Shown here piece by piece: positions 8,366 through 17,709 of a stretch of 64,000 nucleotides of DNA. The notes below the pieces were generated by a model. That model had not been told where the DNA came from. It made no database searches and saw only the letters and a program-made list of their open reading frames with translations. Positions within the stretch are counted from its first letter, which is position 1. Every line of letters starts with the position of its first letter. The position numbers and the translations under genes were made by a program. This DNA comes from an uncultured Roseobacter sp. (GTDB taxonomy: Bacteria > Pseudomonadota > Alphaproteobacteria > Rhodobacterales > Rhodobacteraceae), in assembly GCF_947492555.1 (NCBI RefSeq), contig NZ_CANLNE010000002.1, positions 111,001 through 175,000 on the forward strand. The letters run 5' to 3'.

Positions 8366-11300
8366 TCCGCTGCCTCCTGTGCAGGTGCTTTCCAGCTCTT
8401 TTCACGGTCGAGCCAGTCCACTTTTTTCATCTTTCTGACCACGACGAATTCGTCCCGGTTCGACCCTACGGTGCCGTAGTAGTTGAAGCCGTAGGATTGC
8501 TGGGCATAAGCGCCGATCATATGGGTCGGTTTCAGGATCGCGCGGGTGACAGAATTGTGGATGCCCCCGCGATGGCCGGTCTTTTCCGACCCCGGCGTGT
8601 TCACGATCTTTTCCTGAGCGTGATACATAAAGGTGGTCCCGTCCTTGATCCGCTGGCTCACCACCGCCCGCGCCGTCAGCGCGCCGTTACTGTTGTAAAG
8701 CTCGACCCAGTCGTTATCGACGATGCCCGCCGATTTCGCATCGTTCTCACTGATCCAGATCACCGGCCCGCCCCGGTTGAGCGTCAGCATCAAAAGGTTG
8801 TCGGTATAGGTGGAGTGGATGCCCCATTTCTGGTGGGGTGTGATGAAGTTCAGCACCAAATTATCGCCATCGTCCTGCACGTCCGCGGTGATGGTTTTCA
8901 AGTCCACCGGCGGGCGGTAAGACATGAAGCCCTCGCCAAAGGCGCGCATCCACAGGTGATCCTGATAGAGCTGTTGACGCCCGGTGAGGGTCCGCCAGGG
9001 GATCAGCTCATGCACGTTGGTGTAACCCGCATTGTAGCTGACTTTCTCGCTCTCGATGCCCGACCATGTAGGCGAAGAAATAATCTTGCGCGGTTGCGCC
9101 GCGATATCATGGAAGCGAATCTTCTGGTGGTGCTCGCCCTCGGCCAGATGCGCATGCGCGCGACCTGTGGCTTTGCCAAGCGCCTCCCAGGCCTTGACCG
9201 CGACGTTGCCGTTGGTTTCTGGCGCCAGCATCAGGATGACCTCGCAGGCGTCGATTGCGCTGTCGATCTTTGCTCGCCCGGCCGCGGCCCCGTCAAGTTG
9301 CACTCCGTTCAGATCAGCCAGGTTGTCGATCTCTTCCTGGGTGTTCCAGGCGATGCCCTTGCCGCCATTGCCGAGCTTGTCCATAAGCGGCCCAAGCGCG
9401 GTGAAGCGATCATAAATCGCCTCATAGTCACGTTCGACGGCCACATAGGCAGGGGCGGTCTTGCCCGGAATCAGTTCGCATTCGCCTTTCTTCCAGTCCT
9501 TGACCTGATCCTGCGCGATCTCTGCCGGGGTGTCGTGCAGGATCGGCAACGCAACGATATCGGTTTCCTTGCCCAGATAGCCGGGCACGATCTGCTGGAA
9601 CTTCTTGGCGATTGCCTTGAAGATTTCCCAATCCGACTTGCTTTCATAGGCCGGGTCCACTGCCGCTTGCAGCGGGTGGATGAACGGATGCATGTCGGAG
9701 GTGTTAAGGTCATCCTTTTCGTACCAACTGGCGGTTGGCAGTACGATGTCGGAATAGACGGCCGTGGTACTCATCCGGAAATCGATGGTCACCAGCAGGT
9801 CAAGCTTGCCGCGCGGACCCTCAGGATGCCATTTTGCTTCCTTGGGCAGCTGTGCGCCTTCTTCGCCCAGATCTTTGCCCATCACACCGTGGTCAGTGCC
9901 CAGGAGGTGTTTGAGAAAATACTCGTGTCCCTTGCCGCTGGACCCCAGAAGGTTGGAGCGCCAGACAAAGAGGTTGCGTGGCCAGTTGGCCGGGTTGTCC
10001 GGATCCTCGCAGGCCATTTCCAGATCACCGGATTTCAGAGTCTCCGCCACATAGGCGGGGATTTCCTTTTCCGCCGCTTTTGCCGCCTTCGCGACCTCCA
10101 GCGGGTTGGTCTTGAGCTGCGGCGCAGAGGGCAGCCATCCCATCCGTTCGGCGCGGATGTTATAATCGATCAGGTTGATGTCCCAATCGCCTTCCGGCGC
10201 GGTGGGTGACAGGATGTCACCGGCCCCGATGGTTTCATAGCGCCACTGATCGGTGTGTGCGTACCAGGCCGAAGTCGAATTCATATGCCTTGGCGGACGG
10301 CCCCAGTCGAGCGCGAAAGCCAGAGGCTGCCAGCCGGTTTGCGGGCGCAGTTTCTCCTGCCCCACGTAGTGCGCCCAGCCGCCGCCGGACTGTCCAACAC
10401 AGCCACACATCACCAGCATGTTGATGACACCGCGATAATTCATATCCATATGGAACCAGTGGTTCATCGCCGCGCCGATGATGATCATCGATTTGCCTTG
10501 GGTCTTTTCGGCGTTATCCGCAAATTCGCGGGCCACATGGATGATCTTGTCCGCGGGCACGCCGGTGATCTTTTCCGCCCAGGCCGGGGTGCCCGGCATG
10601 TCGTTGGCGTAATCCGAGGTGACCCAGTCGCCCCCCAGCCCACGGTCAAGCCCGTAGTTCGCACAGAAAAGATCAAACACGGTTGCGACGGCCATCTCGC
10701 CGTCCGCGGTCTTGACCTTCTTAATCGGGATGTTGCGGGTCAGCACATCGGGGTGATCCGCATCGGTGGCGAACTGACCGTAAGCCTGACCTCCAAAATA
10801 GGGGAAATCCACGCTCAGAACGTCGTCGTGGTCCTCTTCCAGCACAAAGCTCATCTTGAGCCGGGTGTCGGCTTCCTTCGCCCGCTCCTCAAGGTTCCAT
10901 TCGCCGTCCTCGCCCCAGCGGTATCCAACGGACCCATTGGGGGCGACGAAACCCTTCGACAGATCATCGAAGGCGACAGTTTTCCATTCGGGATTGTTGT
11001 CTTCGCCCAGCTTGCCGTCCAGATCATTCGCCCGCAGGAAGCGACCCGGCACAAGCCGCCCGTCCTTTTCATCTAGCTTCACCAGCATAGGGAAATCGGA
11101 ATACTTGCGGGTGTAGTCCTCGAAATACTCGGTCTGACGGTCGAGGTGGAATTCGCGCAGAATGACGTGACCAAACGCCATGGCAAGGGCCGCATCTGTG
11201 CCCTGCTTGGCGTTCAGCCACACATCCCCGAACTTCGCGGCCTCTGAATAGTCCGGACAGATTACGGCGGACTTGGTGCCTTTGTAGCGTGCTTCGGTAT

Positions 11301-12102
11301 AGAAATGCGCATCCGGTGTCCGGGTCTGCGGCACGTTCGAGCCCCAGATCAGCAGGTAGCCCGCATTGTACCAATCGGCACTTTCCGGCACGTCGGTCTG
11401 TTCGCCCCAGGTCATTGGTGAGGCAGGCGGAAGATCGCAGTACCAGTCGTAGAAAGACATGCAGACGCCGCCCATCAGGCTGAGATAGCGCGACCCTGCC
11501 GCATAGCTGACCATGGACATGGCCGGGATCGGTGAAAAGCCAAAGACGCGGTCGGGCCCGTACGTCTTTGCGGTATAGGCGTTGGCGGCTGCAGTGATCT
11601 CCGTCGCCTCATCCCATGTGGCGCGAACAAAGCCGCCCTTGCCCCGTGTTTCGACGTAAGAGGCGCGCAGGATCGGATCGGCCTGCAGCTTGGTCCAGGC
11701 CTCGATCGGTCCCATGGTTTCGCGCATCTTGCGCCAGACCTTCATCAGGCGGCCGCGCACCAGCGGGTTCTTCACCCGGTTCGCCGAATAGAGGTACCAG
11801 CTATAGGACGCCCCCCGTGCGCAACCACGTGGTTCATGGTTGGGCAGATCGGGCCGCGTGCGCGGGTAATCCGTCTGCTGGGTTTCCCAGGTCACGATCC
11901 CGGATTTGACGTAGATCTTCCAGCTGCACGACCCGGTGCAGTTCACACCGTGGGTCGACCGGACAACCTTGTCGTGACGCCAACGGTTTCTATAGGTGTC
12001 CTCCCAGGATCGGTCTTCGCGGGTAACCTGACCGTGGCTGTTGGAGAACTCTTCCAGCTTGTTGGAGTGGAGGAAGTTCAGTCTGTCAAGCAGGTGGCTC
12101 AT
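8362..12102 (-). CDS. narG: Respiratory nitrate reductase alpha subunit (Mo-bisMGD)
   Basis: NarG reduces nitrate to nitrite on the cytoplasmic face using a bis-MGD molybdenum centre and one [4Fe-4S] cluster. The 1246-residue length is typical. The N-terminus holds SWEDTYRNRWRHDKVVRSTHGVNC, a vestige of a Tat-like motif followed by the His/Cys cluster site HGVNCTGSCSW. Further landmarks are CARGASYSWYLYS, SFYDWYCDLPPASP with the conserved Asp region near Mo, and GCVGQSGGGWAHYVGQEKLRPQ. It lies 68 bp after narK2 in the same orientation. Confidence 0.97.
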   Translation of the reverse strand: MSHLLDRLNFLHSNKLEEFSNSHGQVTREDRSWEDTYRNRWRHDKVVRSTHGVNCTGSCSWKIYVKSGIVTWETQQTDYPRTRPDLPNHEPRGCARGASYSWYLYSANRVKNPLVRGRLMKVWRKMRETMGPIEAWTKLQADPILRASYVETRGKGGFVRATWDEATEITAAANAYTAKTYGPDRVFGFSPIPAMSMVSYAAGSRYLSLMGGVCMSFYDWYCDLPPASPMTWGEQTDVPESADWYNAGYLLIWGSNVPQTRTPDAHFYTEARYKGTKSAVICPDYSEAAKFGDVWLNAKQGTDAALAMAFGHVILREFHLDRQTEYFEDYTRKYSDFPMLVKLDEKDGRLVPGRFLRANDLDGKLGEDNNPEWKTVAFDDLSKGFVAPNGSVGYRWGEDGEWNLEERAKEADTRLKMSFVLEEDHDDVLSVDFPYFGGQAYGQFATDADHPDVLTRNIPIKKVKTADGEMAVATVFDLFCANYGLDRGLGGDWVTSDYANDMPGTPAWAEKITGVPADKIIHVAREFADNAEKTQGKSMIIIGAAMNHWFHMDMNYRGVINMLVMCGCVGQSGGGWAHYVGQEKLRPQTGWQPLAFALDWGRPPRHMNSTSAWYAHTDQWRYETIGAGDILSPTAPEGDWDINLIDYNIRAERMGWLPSAPQLKTNPLEVAKAAKAAEKEIPAYVAETLKSGDLEMACEDPDNPANWPRNLFVWRSNLLGSSGKGHEYFLKHLLGTDHGVMGKDLGEEGAQLPKEAKWHPEGPRGKLDLLVTIDFRMSTTAVYSDIVLPTASWYEKDDLNTSDMHPFIHPLQAAVDPAYESKSDWEIFKAIAKKFQQIVPGYLGKETDIVALPILHDTPAEIAQDQVKDWKKGECELIPGKTAPAYVAVERDYEAIYDRFTALGPLMDKLGNGGKGIAWNTQEEIDNLADLNGVQLDGAAAGRAKIDSAIDACEVILMLAPETNGNVAVKAWEALGKATGRAHAHLAEGEHHQKIRFHDIAAQPRKIISSPTWSGIESEKVSYNAGYTNVHELIPWRTLTGRQQLYQDHLWMRAFGEGFMSYRPPVDLKTITADVQDDGDNLVLNFITPHQKWGIHSTYTDNLLMLTLNRGGPVIWISENDAKSAGIVDNDWVELYNSNGALTARAVVSQRIKDGTTFMYHAQEKIVNTPGSEKTGHRGGIHNSVTRAILKPTHMIGAYAQQSYGFNYYGTVGSNRDEFVVVRKMKKVDWLDREKSWKAPAQEAAE

Positions 12103-12170
12103 GTCTTTTGCTCCCTAAAGGGTATGAGGGGGACCTGCCCGGTGCGATCTCCGGGCAGGCAAAGATCGGA

Positions 12171-13778
12171 TCAGGGGTTCTTGATGTAGGCGTTCGGACG
12201 CAGGTAGAACCACCAGTTGATGGCGATGCAGACCATGTAGAAGACTGCAAAACCATAGAGGGCGTATTCCGGCGACCCTGCCTTCATTTGCTCGCCAAAG
12301 ATCTGTGGGATCAGGAAGGCCCCATAGGCGGCCACGGCGGAGGTCCAACCCAGCACCGGCCCGGCCTGTTCCTTGTTGAACGCCACGGCGATGGTCCGGA
12401 AAGTGGAGCCGTTGCCGATGCCGGTTGCTGCAAAGAGCAGCAAGAAGATCAGCAGGAAGGGCACGAAATATGCTTCCGGTGTCGCTGAGGCATAGGCCTG
12501 CTGCAGGATGTAGGCGAGTGCGAGCGCACAGCCGACCATCACGACAGAGATGATCTGGGTCACTTTCGCGCCCCCGGCCCGGTCGGCCCAGACCCCGCCC
12601 AGCGGACGGATCAACGCGCCGATAAACGGCCCCATCCAGGCGAACATCAAGGCAGAAGGCCCGTTCGGGTTCGCGGTATCATGAGTCATGACGCCATCGA
12701 CAACAAGGTGCTGGAACCCGAAGACCACTTTGATGGTCAGACCCATGGCCGCCGAATAGCCAATGAAGGACCCAAAGGTCATCACATAGATGATGGTCAT
12801 CGCCCAGGTGTGCTTGTTGCCAAATATCTTGTATTGGCGCGACAGGTTCTGGCCGACCTGACCGGGGATCATCCGCAGGGCGGCGACGGTCAGTACAATC
12901 ACGATGGGCAGGACGACCCATTTCGAGAGGCCAAAGCCGGACCCGCCCACGGACGCAGGCAGCATCAACCAGAGTCCGAACGCCGCCGCCACAAGGCCAA
13001 TGCCATACATAAACCCGATGATGCTGAAAGCACCGATGGGGCCGGGGATATTGGGACTGACGTGCTCATCCCGGATGTTGTTCATCCCGAACCACCCCAG
13101 GAAGGCCAGCGGCACAAGGGCCAGCAGCCAGACCAGACCGGCGTTGTGGATGTAGGTCTCGGTGCCCGCCGGGATTTTGCCGATCAGTGTGCCGGAGGTA
13201 TTCACCAACTCACGGCCCTCGCCGCCAAAGAGCGCGAAGGTCATCACCAAGGGGATCAATATCTGCATGGTGGTCACACCAAAGTTGCCCAGACCGGCGT
13301 TCATCCCCAGCGAATACCCCTGGATTTTCTTGGGGAAGAAAAATGAGATGTTGGACATGGAGGCTGCGAAGTTACCGCCGCCGATCCCGGAAAGAAGTGC
13401 CAGGACCTGATACTGCCAGAGCGGCGTGTCAGGGTTCTGCAGTGCGATGCCAGTGCCCGCAGCTGGGATCATCAAAAGTGCGGTGGTAAAGAAGATTGTA
13501 TTCCGTCCACCGGCGATCCGGATAAAGAAGGTCGCCGGAATACGCAGCGTGGCACCGGAAAGTCCGGCGATTGCGGTCAATGTGAAGAGCTGTGAGGTTT
13601 CAAACGGATAACCGAGGTTGATCATCTGAACAGTGATGATCCCCCAATAGAGCCAGACCGCAAAACCGCAGAGCAGCGACGGAATGGAAATCCACAGATT
13701 GCGGTTCGCAATCCCCTTGCCGGTGGCAGCCCAGAAGGCCTCGTCATCCGGCGTGTAGTTTCTAAGATCTTGTCCCAC
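12171..13778 (-). CDS. narK2: NarK2-type nitrate/nitrite transporter
   Basis: A 535-residue major facilitator protein with about 12 hydrophobic segments. It has the nitrate signatures GNFAASMSNISFFFPKKIQGYSLGMNAGLGNFG and FAATGIGNGSTFRTIAVAFN. NarK2-type proteins exchange nitrate for nitrite. GTG at 13778 is chosen because AAGGAG lies 7 nt upstream. The longer frame would overlap narK1 and lacks a site. It sits between narK1 and narG. In some Paracoccus species one polypeptide fuses NarK1- and NarK2-like halves. Here they are two separate genes. Confidence 0.92.
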   Translation of the reverse strand: MGQDLRNYTPDDEAFWAATGKGIANRNLWISIPSLLCGFAVWLYWGIITVQMINLGYPFETSQLFTLTAIAGLSGATLRIPATFFIRIAGGRNTIFFTTALLMIPAAGTGIALQNPDTPLWQYQVLALLSGIGGGNFAASMSNISFFFPKKIQGYSLGMNAGLGNFGVTTMQILIPLVMTFALFGGEGRELVNTSGTLIGKIPAGTETYIHNAGLVWLLALVPLAFLGWFGMNNIRDEHVSPNIPGPIGAFSIIGFMYGIGLVAAAFGLWLMLPASVGGSGFGLSKWVVLPIVIVLTVAALRMIPGQVGQNLSRQYKIFGNKHTWAMTIIYVMTFGSFIGYSAAMGLTIKVVFGFQHLVVDGVMTHDTANPNGPSALMFAWMGPFIGALIRPLGGVWADRAGGAKVTQIISVVMVGCALALAYILQQAYASATPEAYFVPFLLIFLLLFAATGIGNGSTFRTIAVAFNKEQAGPVLGWTSAVAAYGAFLIPQIFGEQMKAGSPEYALYGFAVFYMVCIAINWWFYLRPNAYIKNP

Positions 13779-13852
13779 CTTGGTCTCCTTGGGATTCTGT
13801 AGTGCGTCAGTTTCTGAGGCGCGGCAGGCGGTTCCGACCGCGCCCGGTTGGA

Positions 13853-15505
13853 TCATTCAGCCGGTTTGATGCCCTTGTCCTTTCCGGCAAGGCGGCTGAG
13901 GGTTGAGCGCAGATCGTCGAGGTCCTTGAACCTGGCGGTCACCATCAGACCATCGCTGCGTTCTGCCAGCGCCACGCGGGAGGAGCCTTGGAAAATCACG
14001 GCAAGGTCAGCCTCGGCGTCGAGCTTGTTCTGTGCTTCAGCTGCGATGGCTTCATCGACAGATGACAGGATGTATTCCTCGCCAAAGCCGCCTTCCGGTT
14101 CTTTCAGCCAGAAGAAGCACACCAGCCAGGAGATCGACGCGCCGACCGCGATGATGAAGAAGAAGGTCGAGGGTTCGACAAACATGAAGATGAAGAGGTA
14201 GAAAACCGCACCGACGTTGCCGTAGGCGCCGGCCATGCCCGCGATCTGACCGGTCACACGGCGCTTGATCGACGGGATGATCCCAAAGGTCGCGCCCTCT
14301 GCGCCCTGCACGAAGAACGAGCAGCAGATGGTGATCGCGATGGCAACAATGAGCGGCCAGGAGCTGTTCAAGAGACCCATCATGGCAAAGCCAATGGCGA
14401 TGCCCATCATGTAGGCCAGCATCACAAAACGCCGGTTGCCCATGCGGTCAGAGACGAGGCCCCCCATCGGACGTGCCACAAGGTTCACGAAGGCAAAGGC
14501 CGACGCAATGATCCCTGCAGTCACCGGGTTTAGCCCCCAGGTTTCCTGGAAGAACAGCGGTAACATCGAAACCACGGCCAGTTCCGCGCCAAAGTTGGCG
14601 AAGTAGGTGGTGTTGAGTGCCGCCACCGAACTGAACGGATAACGGTCATCTTCGGGCACACCCTGCTTGAGGATCGGAAGATTGACGCGCAGCACCTGCC
14701 AGACCTGATAGAGGACCACGACAACAATCGCAGCGTAGCAGATCGAAGCGACGAAACCGTCGATATAGCCCATCATCTGAATCCGGTAGACAAGGATCGA
14801 CAGGATACCGACAAGCGGGATGGTGAAGATCACCAGCAGCGCCAGGTCCCGGTAGGTTGAGACCTCAAGGGCCATGGCTTTGCGCGGTTTCTTGTGGGTG
14901 TCCTTGGTCGGACCATCGGTGATCGCAAACCAGTAGAAGACACCGTAGACGGCCATGACGACGCCCGATGTGGCGATGGCATAGCGCCAGCCGTCATCGC
15001 CGCCAAAGATGGTCAGCGCCACGGTAGGAATGGTCAGCGCCGCGGCAGCGGACCCAAAGTTGCCCCATCCGGCGTAAAACCCTTCGGCAAATCCGATGTC
15101 GCGTGGTTTGAACCACAGCGCAGTCATGTGGATGCCGATCACGAAGGAGGCGCCCACGGAGGACAGGACCAGCCGCGAGATAAAAAGCTGCATCTTGCTG
15201 TCGCCAAAGGCGAAAAACAGCGTGGGGACGGCCATGGTGACCATGAGAACGGAAAACACGCGCCGTGGCCCCCAGTGGTCAAGTGCCATGCCGACGATGA
15301 TCCGGGCGGGGATGGTGAGCGCCACGTTTGCGATTGCAAAGAGACGGATATCGTCGCGGGTCAACCAGTCGTTCGCGGCCAGCATCGACGAGGCCAGCGG
15401 CGCCATGTTGAACCAGACGTAAAAGGTGATGAAAAACGCGATCCAGGTCAGGTGGAGCGCACGAATTTCCCGGTTCTTGAACCGGAACAGGTCAGAGACT
15501 TGCAT
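13853..15505 (-). CDS. narK1: NarK1-type nitrate/proton symporter
   Basis: A 550-residue major facilitator protein, about 12 membrane segments, with the nitrate-transporter motifs GWGNFGSAAAALTIP and CSFFVQGAEGATFGIIPSIKRR. NarK1-type carriers import nitrate with protons, which starts nitrate respiration before nitrite builds up. The ATG at 15505 has GAGGG 9 nt upstream. After the last membrane segment there is an extra soluble tail of about 80 residues with no recognised domain. It follows uspA by 19 bp and precedes narK2 by 74 bp. Confidence 0.92.
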   Translation of the reverse strand: MQVSDLFRFKNREIRALHLTWIAFFITFYVWFNMAPLASSMLAANDWLTRDDIRLFAIANVALTIPARIIVGMALDHWGPRRVFSVLMVTMAVPTLFFAFGDSKMQLFISRLVLSSVGASFVIGIHMTALWFKPRDIGFAEGFYAGWGNFGSAAAALTIPTVALTIFGGDDGWRYAIATSGVVMAVYGVFYWFAITDGPTKDTHKKPRKAMALEVSTYRDLALLVIFTIPLVGILSILVYRIQMMGYIDGFVASICYAAIVVVVLYQVWQVLRVNLPILKQGVPEDDRYPFSSVAALNTTYFANFGAELAVVSMLPLFFQETWGLNPVTAGIIASAFAFVNLVARPMGGLVSDRMGNRRFVMLAYMMGIAIGFAMMGLLNSSWPLIVAIAITICCSFFVQGAEGATFGIIPSIKRRVTGQIAGMAGAYGNVGAVFYLFIFMFVEPSTFFFIIAVGASISWLVCFFWLKEPEGGFGEEYILSSVDEAIAAEAQNKLDAEADLAVIFQGSSRVALAERSDGLMVTARFKDLDDLRSTLSRLAGKDKGIKPAE

Positions 15506-15524
15506 TGGAAATGTCCCTCTTAAA

Positions 15525-16022
15525 TCATTCAGCCGCGTGTGCCGCATCGGCACCCACGTGGGTTGGGATAATCAGGATCGGGCATTTGACCCGACGCGCC
15601 AGAAAGGCCGAGACGGACCCAAAGGTCATGTGGTCAAATTCTTCGACAAGGGCATCGATACGCTTGGTAATGAAGCCAAGCGGCCCGCTGTCCGGTTGGT
15701 GACTGTGACGCGCCATGACCAACAGGTCGGGATGCCGTTCTTCGGTCGCGCGCAGGATCATCTTGCGGGCATCACCTTCGGCCAGCATGACCTTTGCGCC
15801 AATGCCCACCGCCATCAGTTCAGCCGCGGCGGCTTCGACCCCTGCTTTCTGGGTCGCGAACTGTTCGTTAAAGAGATCGTCCGCCCCGGCGGTAGCACTG
15901 CCAACATCTTCGACGACCGACACAAGCGTCACGTTCGGGCTCAGGGCACCAAACATCGTCTTGATGGCATCAAGTGCGATCCGCGCATTGCGCGAATTGT
16001 CGTATGCGAGCATGATTTCCAT
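15525..16022 (-). CDS. Universal stress protein (UspA family)
   Basis: A 165-residue single-domain cytosolic protein. It begins EIMLAYDNSRNARIALD and has DLLVMARHSHQP, then a FGSVSAFLARRVKCPILIIP tail, matching the usual UspA order. The classical ATP-binding G-2x-G-9x-G-S/T signature is partly altered here (MARHSHQPDSGPLG), so ATP binding is uncertain. It is the first gene of the nar transcription unit, directly behind the Fnr-type box, so it is probably induced at low oxygen. Confidence 0.85.
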   Translation of the reverse strand: MEIMLAYDNSRNARIALDAIKTMFGALSPNVTLVSVVEDVGSATAGADDLFNEQFATQKAGVEAAAAELMAVGIGAKVMLAEGDARKMILRATEERHPDLLVMARHSHQPDSGPLGFITKRIDALVEEFDHMTFGSVSAFLARRVKCPILIIPTHVGADAAHAAE

Positions 16023-16102
16023 CGCGTTTCCTCCGTCTTGGGCAGCGCCGTGGCTGCCATATTGGGTTGGAGGTGGTGTGCGCTTTGGCGGAAGAGACTT
16101 GG

Positions 16103-16116
16103 TTGATCTCGATCAA
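16103..16116. promoter_or_regulatory. Fnr/Dnr/NarR-type box upstream of the nar operon
   Basis: TTGATCTCGATCAA is a perfect match to the TTGAT-N4-ATCAA consensus for Fnr-family regulators. Its right edge is 81 bp from the uspA start codon, a suitable place for activation of the minus-strand nar operon. The regulator encoded just to the right is the obvious candidate to bind it. Confidence 0.8.
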
Positions 16117-16216
16117 CAAATGAAAATTATTGTTCAAAATAAATGGTTTAACAAAATATGTTTGGTACGTCTGCGGAGTGTGACAAGCCGGATGACTGGC
16201 AAGGTCAAACAGGTAC

Positions 16217-16230
16217 TTGACAAATATCAA
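16217..16230. promoter_or_regulatory. Second Fnr-type box, upstream of the Crp/Fnr regulator gene
   Basis: TTGACAAATATCAA differs from TTGAT-N4-ATCAA at one position. It ends 48 bp before the regulator start codon, where it could serve autoregulation. It could also act as a distal site for the nar operon. Confidence 0.6.
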
Positions 16231-16278
16231 TCGAAATCTGAGCATTTGTTAATCTTCTGCCAAGGACCACTTGCCGAA

Positions 16279-16974
16279 ATGCCTGAGACATATCGCGCTG
16301 AAATTCGGCAACTTGACCTGTTTGCTGACATGGAGGATTCGAATTTCGAAACCCTCATGCGCGGAACCTATGTTCAGACTTTCCCACCACGCATCGATCT
16401 GATCACCGAAGGGGACCCATCGGATTTCCTGCACATCGTATTGTCCGGGTCGGTGGATCTCTTTGCATGCTGGAACGGTCGCGAGACAAGCATGGCAACG
16501 GTGCGCCCGGTTTCAACCTTCATCCTTGCCGCAACGATCAGAGAGGCGCCCAATTTGATGTCGGCGCGTACGCTGGAAAAAAGCAGGATCGCGCTTTTGC
16601 CATCAGAAGATGTGCGTGCTGTTTTTGACACGGATGGCGCGTTTGCACGCGCTATCGTGCGTGAGCTGGCGCAGTGCTACAGGACGGTGGTGAAAAACAC
16701 AAAGGACCTCAAGCTCCGCACGTCTCTTGAGCGTTTGGCAAACTACCTCATTCGCCACTCGGCGCGCACTGCTTCATCTGAATTTGAGCTGAATATGGAA
16801 AAACGCCGACTGGCCGCGTTTCTGGGAATGACCCCCGAAAACCTGAGTCGTGCATTCAAAGGTTTAGAACCCTATGGCGTTAAGGTTTCCGGGAGTAACA
16901 TTTCAATCTCGGACCCTGACGACCTCGCGCGCTTCGCAAAGCCGGATCTTCTGATCGACGATTATTCCACTTGA
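16279..16974 (+). CDS. Crp/Fnr-family regulator, NarR/Dnr-like
   Basis: A 231-residue regulator with an N-terminal cyclic-nucleotide-binding-like beta barrel (LDLFADMEDSNFETLMRG to about residue 120), a dimerisation helix and a C-terminal winged helix containing AAFLGMTPENLSRAFKGLEPYGV. It lacks the N-terminal Cys cluster of true Fnr, so it should not sense oxygen through [4Fe-4S]. It resembles the NarR/Dnr/NnrR class that responds to nitrate, nitrite or nitric oxide. The start at 16279 gives the usual family length. The open frame extends much further upstream, across the uspA gene and both boxes, and is rejected. Its divergent position and the two Fnr boxes make it the likely activator of nar. 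Confidence 0.85.
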   Translation: MPETYRAEIRQLDLFADMEDSNFETLMRGTYVQTFPPRIDLITEGDPSDFLHIVLSGSVDLFACWNGRETSMATVRPVSTFILAATIREAPNLMSARTLEKSRIALLPSEDVRAVFDTDGAFARAIVRELAQCYRTVVKNTKDLKLRTSLERLANYLIRHSARTASSEFELNMEKRRLAAFLGMTPENLSRAFKGLEPYGVKVSGSNISISDPDDLARFAKPDLLIDDYST

Positions 16975-17237
16975 TCCGTGTTCCGAACCTGTGACCCTCG
17001 TTCATCTAAACTATGGCATGAGATCCAGCGTCTTCTGACACGACTATAGACCGATACAGATCGTGACCCTCTCCCGGACTACACTTAGAAATGCGAAAAG
17101 CGCCCCGTAGAGCGCCAAAACACCGTGGTGACTTGGATATTGGTTGCAAGAGGGCGCCCAAATCTCAACTTGCTTTTTCGATCTGCCACATAAGGCCGGC
17201 AAATCCGGCAATTGAACCCAAAACCTAGACTACAATC

Positions 17238-17681
17238 TCAGTTGGAACGTCCAATTCTTCCCGTCATTTTCAAACCATCGCGAATGTTCAGTCCCATCAT
17301 GGTGAGGTTTGCCGCACCGGCAATCAGTTCAATAGTTTGAATGATGTAGAAGGTGGTGTCGAATTCGTCTGCATCAGCCTTGCCCGCCAAAAACCAAGCG
17401 GCTGGCAAAAGGATCAGTAGACCGTTCATCGCGATGATGGGCATGCGTTTTTTCTTGGCTCTCGCAGGGGCGTCCTTGCGTCTGCGGCCCATGGCCATGC
17501 CCGACCCGCCAACGATGACCATTGCCGGGATCAGGACAAACATGCCTGTGAGGATCCAGGCTTTGACCGCTGCAATCGTTTCATGGCTCCCAAACAGCTC
17601 GCTGATCGCAGTGGAGGTCCAGAAGGTCAGGATCATCAGGAAGCCGATGCCGCCTGCGACTGCGTGAATGCGCTTTTTCAT
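17238..17681 (-). CDS. Small four-helix membrane protein
   Basis: A 147-residue inner-membrane protein with four hydrophobic stretches (GFLMILTFWTSTAI, WILTGMFVLIPAMVIVGGSG, MPIIAMNGLLILLPAAWFLAG, IIQTIELIAGAANLTMMGL) and a basic cytoplasmic loop GRRRKDAPARAKKKR. The ATG at 17681 is used. A GTG three codons earlier is possible. No known family is recognised with certainty. It lies 28 bp after the ABM-domain gene in the same orientation, so the two probably form one unit under the MarR-type operator. Confidence 0.7.
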   Translation of the reverse strand: MKKRIHAVAGGIGFLMILTFWTSTAISELFGSHETIAAVKAWILTGMFVLIPAMVIVGGSGMAMGRRRKDAPARAKKKRMPIIAMNGLLILLPAAWFLAGKADADEFDTTFYIIQTIELIAGAANLTMMGLNIRDGLKMTGRIGRSN

Positions 17682-17709
17682 TTCTTTCACTTACTTCTCG
17701 GGGGGTTAC

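Noticed and set aside
8350..10209. 619-codon plus-strand frame
   Set aside because: Antisense shadow of narG, whose conserved motifs are all on the minus strand.
15715..16278. Long N-terminal extension of the Crp/Fnr regulator
   Set aside because: It runs antisense through uspA and across both Fnr boxes; family length is met by the start at 16279.
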